Origin: CALDTK01 sp041744755
GTDB taxonomy: Bacteria; Bacteroidota; Bacteroidia; Chitinophagales; Saprospiraceae
DNA length: 25,612 nucleotides
Assembly: GCA_041744755.1 (NCBI GenBank)
Contig: JBGTKC010000010.1
Span: 1-25,612, forward strand
Direction: 5' to 3'
Each line of letters opens with the position of its first letter. Position 1 is the first letter of the stretch. A program made the translations under genes and the position numbers. Of the stretch, positions 21,904 through 25,612 are shown in pieces. The notes under the pieces are model-generated. The model was not told where the DNA came from. It saw nothing but the letters and a program-made list of their open reading frames with translations, and did no database searches.

Positions 21904-22646
21904 AAGGGCCTGGCTTGAGGGAGTGGTTCATGCAACGTCTGTACGCTGTGGCGCGCTCCCTGCTCGAGGTAGAGGTACGCGGCCAGCAGGTTGACGGTCC
22001 AGCCGAGCCAGGCCACGGCGCGGTAGGTGTCCATGGGCGGGGGTGCCCAGGCGGCTACGATGCCCCACTTCCACAGGCGCAGGGTGAGGGCGGAGAGGGT
22101 CATCGCGTAACTGAAGAGCATGTAACGGCGGTGCGCCCCGACATCACCCCGGCGGATGGTGGCGAGGGCGCGGTACGTGAAGGCCCACCAAAGCACGGCC
22201 TGTAGGACGAAGCTGAGTTGGGCCGTCCAACCGCCGTTGGCGTGGTAGGCCATGACGAGTCCGGTGGGAGCGGCTGTCGCCAAAACCAGCCCCACGTACA
22301 CGCGCCCGAGCCCGCGGTGGAGTGCGGGGTAGCGTTGCCGCAAAACCGTCGAGAACTGCGGCGCGCCGGCCAGCAAGACAATTATGCTGGTGTAGACGTG
22401 CGCGAAGAAGGCGTAGCGGTAGTAGGGCGCGGCCAGGGCGGCGGTCTTGACGCGTAGGAAGGCGACGTTGACGTCGGCCGGGACGTACTGCACGGTGATG
22501 AGCACCATGAGCCAGCAGAGGTAGGCGAAGGCCGCGAGGGCGAGCACAAGAGCGCACTGGACCGCGTGACGCTGTAGCGGGACATGCGCCACTGCGGGCC
22601 CGTGCCGCCTAGCCCCTCCCAAAGCGGTCGTAGTACTCCGCCGCAT
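21900..22646 (-). CDS. DUF2306 family membrane protein
   Basis: This 248-aa integral membrane protein has at least six hydrophobic helices (e.g. ALVLALAAFAYLCWLMVLIT, AFFAHVYTSIIVLLAGAPQF, GRVYVGLVLATAAPTGLVMA). Conserved DUF2306-type features are the H in FFAHVYTS, the RYPALHRGLGRVYV segment and GAHRRYMLFSYAMTLSALTLR. The family function is unknown. Starting at 22646 would overlap the upstream YARHG gene by 38 bp; a GTG near 22592 (VAHVPLQRH) would remove the overlap and is an equally good start. It is probably co-transcribed with the YARHG lipoprotein gene. Two perfect hairpin elements sit 60 bp apart inside it. Confidence 0.8.
   Translation of the reverse strand: MRRSTTTALGGARRHGPAVAHVPLQRHAVQCALVLALAAFAYLCWLMVLITVQYVPADVNVAFLRVKTAALAAPYYRYAFFAHVYTSIIVLLAGAPQFSTVLRQRYPALHRGLGRVYVGLVLATAAPTGLVMAYHANGGWTAQLSFVLQAVLWWAFTYRALATIRRGDVGAHRRYMLFSYAMTLSALTLRLWKWGIVAAWAPPPMDTYRAVAWLGWTVNLLAAYLYLEQGARHSVQTLHEPLPQARPF
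22272..22286 (-). repeat. TTTT-hairpin element (GGC-GACA-GCC)
   Basis: Sense within the DUF2306 gene, encoding VLATA. Confidence 0.9.
22332..22346 (-). repeat. TTTT-hairpin element (GCG-GCAA-CGC)
   Basis: Sense within the DUF2306 gene, encoding VLRQR, 60 bp from the previous copy. Confidence 0.92.
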
Positions 22647-23574
22647 TCCCTTCGTAGCGCAGCAGTAGTTTGATGTTGGCCAACTCTACGGGAGTGAAAG
22701 CGGACGTGATGTCGGCGTGGACGGGGATGTACCAGTCCTGCTGGTCGAAGAAGGCCCGCAGGGGGCGCTCGCGAAAAGAGTACCCGTGCCGCGCGTAGAT
22801 GGCGTTGCGGATGATGATGAGGTCGCCGCGCTTGAGGTTAGCTACCTGGGCGTCGGTGAGGCGCTCGGCGGAGGCGTTGAGTTCGAAGGCGGCCATCGTG
22901 GAGGCAGCGTAGGTTTTCTCCATCCAGACTTCAACGTCGCTACCTGCCTCTTCGACTTCCGCTTCCGAGGCCTCCTCTTCGTGATAGCGAGTCCAGTCAA
23001 CATATCGACTGTTTTCGACCTCGAAATTCGGATTATAAACAAACGTCCGGCGACGGAGAGTGTATCTGCGCTGCGGGATCTCGATTTTCTTGTAGGCTTG
23101 CCAAGTGCCGGTGGGTTCGTCGCTGTCAATAGTGAAGGCGAAGCTGCCGTCATAACGATTGTCGCCTGGCTCGCGGACCTCGAACTGCTGGCTGCCACCC
23201 GGGCCTTGCGTCATGCTGCCCCTAAACGGCCGGTCGTTACCGGCCACCACACTATGCCCAAATACGCTGTCGCGGGTGACACAATCTATCGACAGGTTGA
23301 TCTTATTGGTACGAGTCCATGCGGTGTGCTCGCCAGTGTAGATTTCTAATTTTTGCTTATCCTTTACATCCGGCTTAAAGTCGCCAATCCAATAGCCAAC
23401 CACAGTTTCGACGAGAGGCGTCGACTCCTCGCTAGCGTGAGGACTCATTTTGGCGAAAGCCGTATCCGCACGTGTCCCCGGCTCGACGCTCACCTCGGCA
23501 TCCGGATTCTTGATGTCGGCGCGGCAGGCGAGGAGGGCGAGCAGCGCAGCGTTAAGGAGGGTAAGCTTCGCCAT
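22609..23574 (-). CDS. YARHG-domain lipoprotein
   Basis: The protein is 321 aa. The signal peptide LLNAALLALLAC ends in a lipobox Cys, so it is a predicted lipoprotein. The middle (LEIYTGEHTAWTRTNKINLS, RPFRGSMTQG) appears to be an extracytoplasmic beta-rich region. The C-terminus holds the YARHG domain: LKRGDLIIIRNAIYARHGYS (YARHG about residues 258-262), then FDQQDWYIPV and LRYEGNAAEYYDR. YARHG is an extracellular domain of unknown function, often in bacterial lipoproteins and proposed to be associated with peptidoglycan or cell surface. The gene has no obvious link to the polysaccharide locus. A hairpin element (TTTT preceded by A rather than G) lies at 23447-23461, just after the signal region, translated as AFAKM. 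Confidence 0.85.
   Translation of the reverse strand: MAKLTLLNAALLALLACRADIKNPDAEVSVEPGTRADTAFAKMSPHASEESTPLVETVVGYWIGDFKPDVKDKQKLEIYTGEHTAWTRTNKINLSIDCVTRDSVFGHSVVAGNDRPFRGSMTQGPGGSQQFEVREPGDNRYDGSFAFTIDSDEPTGTWQAYKKIEIPQRRYTLRRRTFVYNPNFEVENSRYVDWTRYHEEEASEAEVEEAGSDVEVWMEKTYAASTMAAFELNASAERLTDAQVANLKRGDLIIIRNAIYARHGYSFRERPLRAFFDQQDWYIPVHADITSAFTPVELANIKLLLRYEGNAAEYYDRFGRG
23447..23461 (+). repeat. TTTT-hairpin element (GGC-GAAA-GCC, preceded by A)
   Basis: Antisense within the YARHG lipoprotein gene, encoding AFAKM. It is the only perfect-stem copy with A instead of G before TTTT. Confidence 0.93.
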
Positions 23575-23655
23575 CGTGGGGGATTGAGGTGGGCGCTAAG
23601 GAACGGCGGTGCGGGAGCCCACGGGCTGAAGGTATCGCGGCCGGCTGTCCTCAAG

Positions 23656-24831
23656 CTACCGTGGCCTCAGCGCAATCAATCTGTCGCGTAGGATGCAGCG
23701 CCACTCGCCGCTGCCCATGGACTGGCAGTGCGACAGATCACTGCCGAGGTGCGTGCTGAGGGTATCGGGCTTGGCCCAGGAGTCGCCACCGTCGGTGGTG
23801 ACGGCGAACACGTCGCGCGTGAGGGAGACGTCGTAGTCGGTGCAGAGCTTCTCGCGCGTGACGATGATCCCGCGGGCCGGGGTCTCGAAGCCGACGAAGC
23901 CCTCTACGCGCTCCGGAATTTTAGTCCACTGCCGCCCGCCGTCCGAGGAAATGTGCAGCGTACTCACCCCCCGAGCCACGACGTGGTCCCGGTCAATCAC
24001 CTGCAGGCCGAGGATCGTACCGTTTTGGAATACGGGGACGGGCCACCGGTAAAGTAGCGTGCCCGCTGTATCTAAGGCGATGAAGTCATTCGAGGTGCTC
24101 ACTGCGTAGAAGAGGCTATCGAACCCAGGCACGGGATATAACTGTCGAATGTCGGTTCGGTCGCCGACCGGGCGCCAACTCGTCCCCTGGTCGTTGGAGC
24201 GGACCACTCGTCCGCCGAATTGCCCAGAGACGGCAAAGAGCTGTCCCGTGGCCATGTAAAACAGGCTCACCAAATCATTGACGGGCCCTTCGAAAGGGAG
24301 CGCCTCCCAGGACGCACCACCGTCGAACGTTCGGTAGCCGCGGGTACCCTCCCACTGCGTGACACTCACTACGCAGGTGTCCCTCCCGTAGCAGGCCATG
24401 CCGAGGGGGTCCGTCCGGTGGGATACGGGTAGCTCGCGCCAGGTCCGCCCACCGTCGTCGGTGCGAGACACCACCGTCCTCCCCGAGGAAGCTAGCCTAA
24501 GAGACAAGAGGTACGCACGATCCGGACGCACGAACCTCAGTTTGCGGTAGTTCAGATCATTAGTAGGTAACGTGCCGAGCGTGTCCAAGCGGTAACCGAC
24601 CGGCGGCGCGAGTCCCGGAGTGAGGTCGCACACGCGCCCGTCCTCGCCGATGTAGCCCGCGGGCATAGCCGAGAAGAGCCCACCCCTGCGCTCGTCGCAG
24701 CCGATGAGGCACAGCAGCGCCGCCAGCGAAAGCGCTGCGTAGAGCTGTTTATCTACAATGTGCGGAAGCAGCAAGTCAATCAAAGGTAACACGTGACGGG
24801 GTAGGTAAGTGGCATGAGAGACATGCGACAT
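23656..24831 (-). CDS. Asp-box/YCF48-like beta-propeller lipoprotein
   Basis: This is an exported protein with at least five Asp-box type turns: RTDDGGRTW, RTFDGGASW, RSNDQGTSW, ISSDGGRQW and VTTDGGDSW. The S/T-x-D-x-G-x-x-W pattern marks sialidase/BNR and photosystem II stability (YCF48)-like propellers. A lipobox occurs at LAALLCLIGC. The frame is open to an ATG at 24873 that overlaps the VOC gene; I use Met15 at 24831, although a TTG at 24774 would give a more usual signal length. A true sialidase is unlikely because no arginine triad or FRIP motif is evident. The role is unknown. Confidence 0.75.
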   Translation of the reverse strand: MSHVSHATYLPRHVLPLIDLLLPHIVDKQLYAALSLAALLCLIGCDERRGGLFSAMPAGYIGEDGRVCDLTPGLAPPVGYRLDTLGTLPTNDLNYRKLRFVRPDRAYLLSLRLASSGRTVVSRTDDGGRTWRELPVSHRTDPLGMACYGRDTCVVSVTQWEGTRGYRTFDGGASWEALPFEGPVNDLVSLFYMATGQLFAVSGQFGGRVVRSNDQGTSWRPVGDRTDIRQLYPVPGFDSLFYAVSTSNDFIALDTAGTLLYRWPVPVFQNGTILGLQVIDRDHVVARGVSTLHISSDGGRQWTKIPERVEGFVGFETPARGIIVTREKLCTDYDVSLTRDVFAVTTDGGDSWAKPDTLSTHLGSDLSHCQSMGSGEWRCILRDRLIALRPR

Positions 24832-24851
24832 CCGGGTCGAGTCGGCGGCGA

Positions 24852-25223
24852 TCACCCAATCAAATCCCACCAATTCCCCCAGGCATCCTCGAACACCAGC
24901 ACCCGCCCGTGTGGCTGGTCGACGGGCTCGCGGACGATGGTCACGCCGTTCGCGCGGAGACGTGCCTCGTCCGCCGCGAAGTCGTCCGTCGCGAGAAAGA
25001 AGCCAACGCGTCCTGCGAATTGATCACCGACCGAGGCACGCTGCCGGTCGTCTTTAGCTTTCGCCAAAATCAGCGAGCACCCCCCTCCCGCCGGCCGCAT
25101 CGCGATCCAACGCTTGCCTTCCGTCGGCGTGTCCTCGATGAGCTCGAAGGCCAGGCAGCGCGTGAGCCAGGCGATGGCCACGTCGTAGTCGTCGACGAGG
25201 AGGGCGATGTGCTTGAGGGTCAT
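24852..25223 (-). CDS. VOC-superfamily (glyoxalase/bleomycin-resistance-like) protein
   Basis: This 123-aa cytosolic protein has the paired beta-alpha-beta-beta-beta modules of the vicinal oxygen chelate fold. The N-terminal module runs from MTLKHIALLVDDYDVAIAWL (metal ligand candidate H5) and the C-terminal one through GRVGFFLATDDFAADEARL to VLVFEDAWGNWWDLI (E before DAWGN as ligand candidate). The ATG at 25223 gives the family length and N-terminus; the longer open frame to 25370 adds unrelated sequence that overlaps the next gene. The substrate is unknown. A near-perfect hairpin element (G-T closing pair) lies at 25056-25070, translated as LAKAKDD. Confidence 0.85.
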   Translation of the reverse strand: MTLKHIALLVDDYDVAIAWLTRCLAFELIEDTPTEGKRWIAMRPAGGGCSLILAKAKDDRQRASVGDQFAGRVGFFLATDDFAADEARLRANGVTIVREPVDQPHGRVLVFEDAWGNWWDLIG

Positions 25224-25243
25224 GATGTGGGAAAGGACGGTAA

Positions 25244-25258
25244 GTTTTGGCGAAAGCC
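25244..25258 (+). repeat. TTTT-hairpin element (GGC-GAAA-GCC)
   Basis: Intergenic, between the outer-membrane barrel gene and the VOC gene. Confidence 0.95.
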
Positions 25259-25293
25259 ACGGGCTTTCCGCGAGCTGGCCTTGCCCCGATTCC

Positions 25294-25612
25294 CTACTTC
25301 CCGAAGCAATACCGCAGCCCGACACTTGGCTGGGCGTCGAGCCCGAAGCCTCTGCCTCCGTAGCGCGCACGGACGCCCAGATCCAGTTCCAGGGGCACGC
25401 GCGCGAATTGGTAGCGGAAGCCGGCGAGGCCCTGGACGGTGAGATTCGTGACGGAGCCCTCGCCGAGGTTGCGGTCGGCCGCGTCGACGTTGCGAGCGCC
25501 GTAGGTCAGGACGCCGAGGCCGCCACCGGCGTAAAAGCTCCAGTTCGGGTTACGCATCGCCCAGGTGCGCTGGAGCGTGACGTCGGCCTGGAAGCGCTGG
25601 GTGCGCTGGTCG
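25294..25612 (-). CDS. outer-membrane beta-barrel protein, C-terminal part
   Basis: The frame runs from the right edge to a stop at 25294, so the start is outside the window. The 105 visible residues show alternating strands separated by short turns, e.g. WSFYAGGGLGVLTYG, LTVQGLAGFRYQFA, LELDLGVRARYGGRGF and PSVGLRYCFGK. This is the pattern of a small (OmpW/OmpA-like) Bacteroidota outer-membrane barrel of the porin-family type. It is upstream of, and in the same direction as, the VOC gene, with a perfect hairpin element in the 70-bp gap. The function is unknown. Confidence 0.7.
   Translation of the reverse strand, partial: DQRTQRFQADVTLQRTWAMRNPNWSFYAGGGLGVLTYGARNVDAADRNLGEGSVTNLTVQGLAGFRYQFARVPLELDLGVRARYGGRGFGLDAQPSVGLRYCFGK

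Noticed and set aside
21456..22205. 249-codon plus-strand frame
   Set aside because: It runs through the GNAT remnant in the wrong frame and then antisense to the DUF2306 gene; there is no protein-like pattern.

Overview
The window looks like a chromosomal segment of a high-GC marine-type Bacteroidota, most likely Saprospiraceae/Lewinella-like. This is an inference from a type IX secretion C-terminal sorting domain, a hybrid two-component regulator, a DUF5686 barrel with a carboxypeptidase-like N-terminal domain, TAnnTTTG promoter character and GC-rich codons. No rRNA, tRNA, CRISPR array or insertion sequence was seen.

Layout. Positions 1-9236 (minus strand) form one gene cluster: TonB-dependent receptor, T9SS-secreted beta-helix protein, GH2 glycosidase, DUF4861 lipoprotein, then an alginate-lyase-family lipoprotein cut by the left edge. 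Positions 9237-9493 hold a regulatory region. Next come an adenine deaminase (minus), a DUF5009/HGSNAT-like membrane acyltransferase and a GH105 lipoprotein (both plus). A giant hybrid two-component regulator (HTCS) and a second alginate-lyase-family lipoprotein follow on the minus strand. From 18.8 kb onward the genes are mostly housekeeping or unknown: a DUF5686 outer-membrane protein, a GNAT remnant, a DUF2306 membrane protein, a YARHG lipoprotein, an Asp-box (YCF48/BNR-like) lipoprotein, a VOC protein and the end of an outer-membrane barrel protein.

How they fit. The first 18.5 kb reads as a polysaccharide utilisation locus for a uronic-acid-containing polymer. Lyases cut the chain, GH105 removes the unsaturated uronyl end, GH2 trims neutral or uronyl residues, the receptor imports oligomers, and the HTCS senses them. 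There is no SusD. A 22-bp-spaced direct repeat of GTCTAGAC lies about 60 bp before both the receptor gene and the second lyase gene, and is a strong candidate HTCS operator.

Main discovery candidate. The window is peppered with a short DNA element: TTTT followed by a 3-bp G/C stem capped by a four-base G-N-N-A loop (20 of 24 are GNRA). There are 24 perfect copies, four of them as an exact 15-bp tandem array in front of the HTCS gene. The stem changes in a compensatory way (GGC/GCC, GCC/GGC, GCG/CGC), the copies lie on both strands, and inside genes they are read in essentially every codon register. The conserved thing is therefore the hairpin, not the protein or the primary sequence. I know of no described element that matches it.
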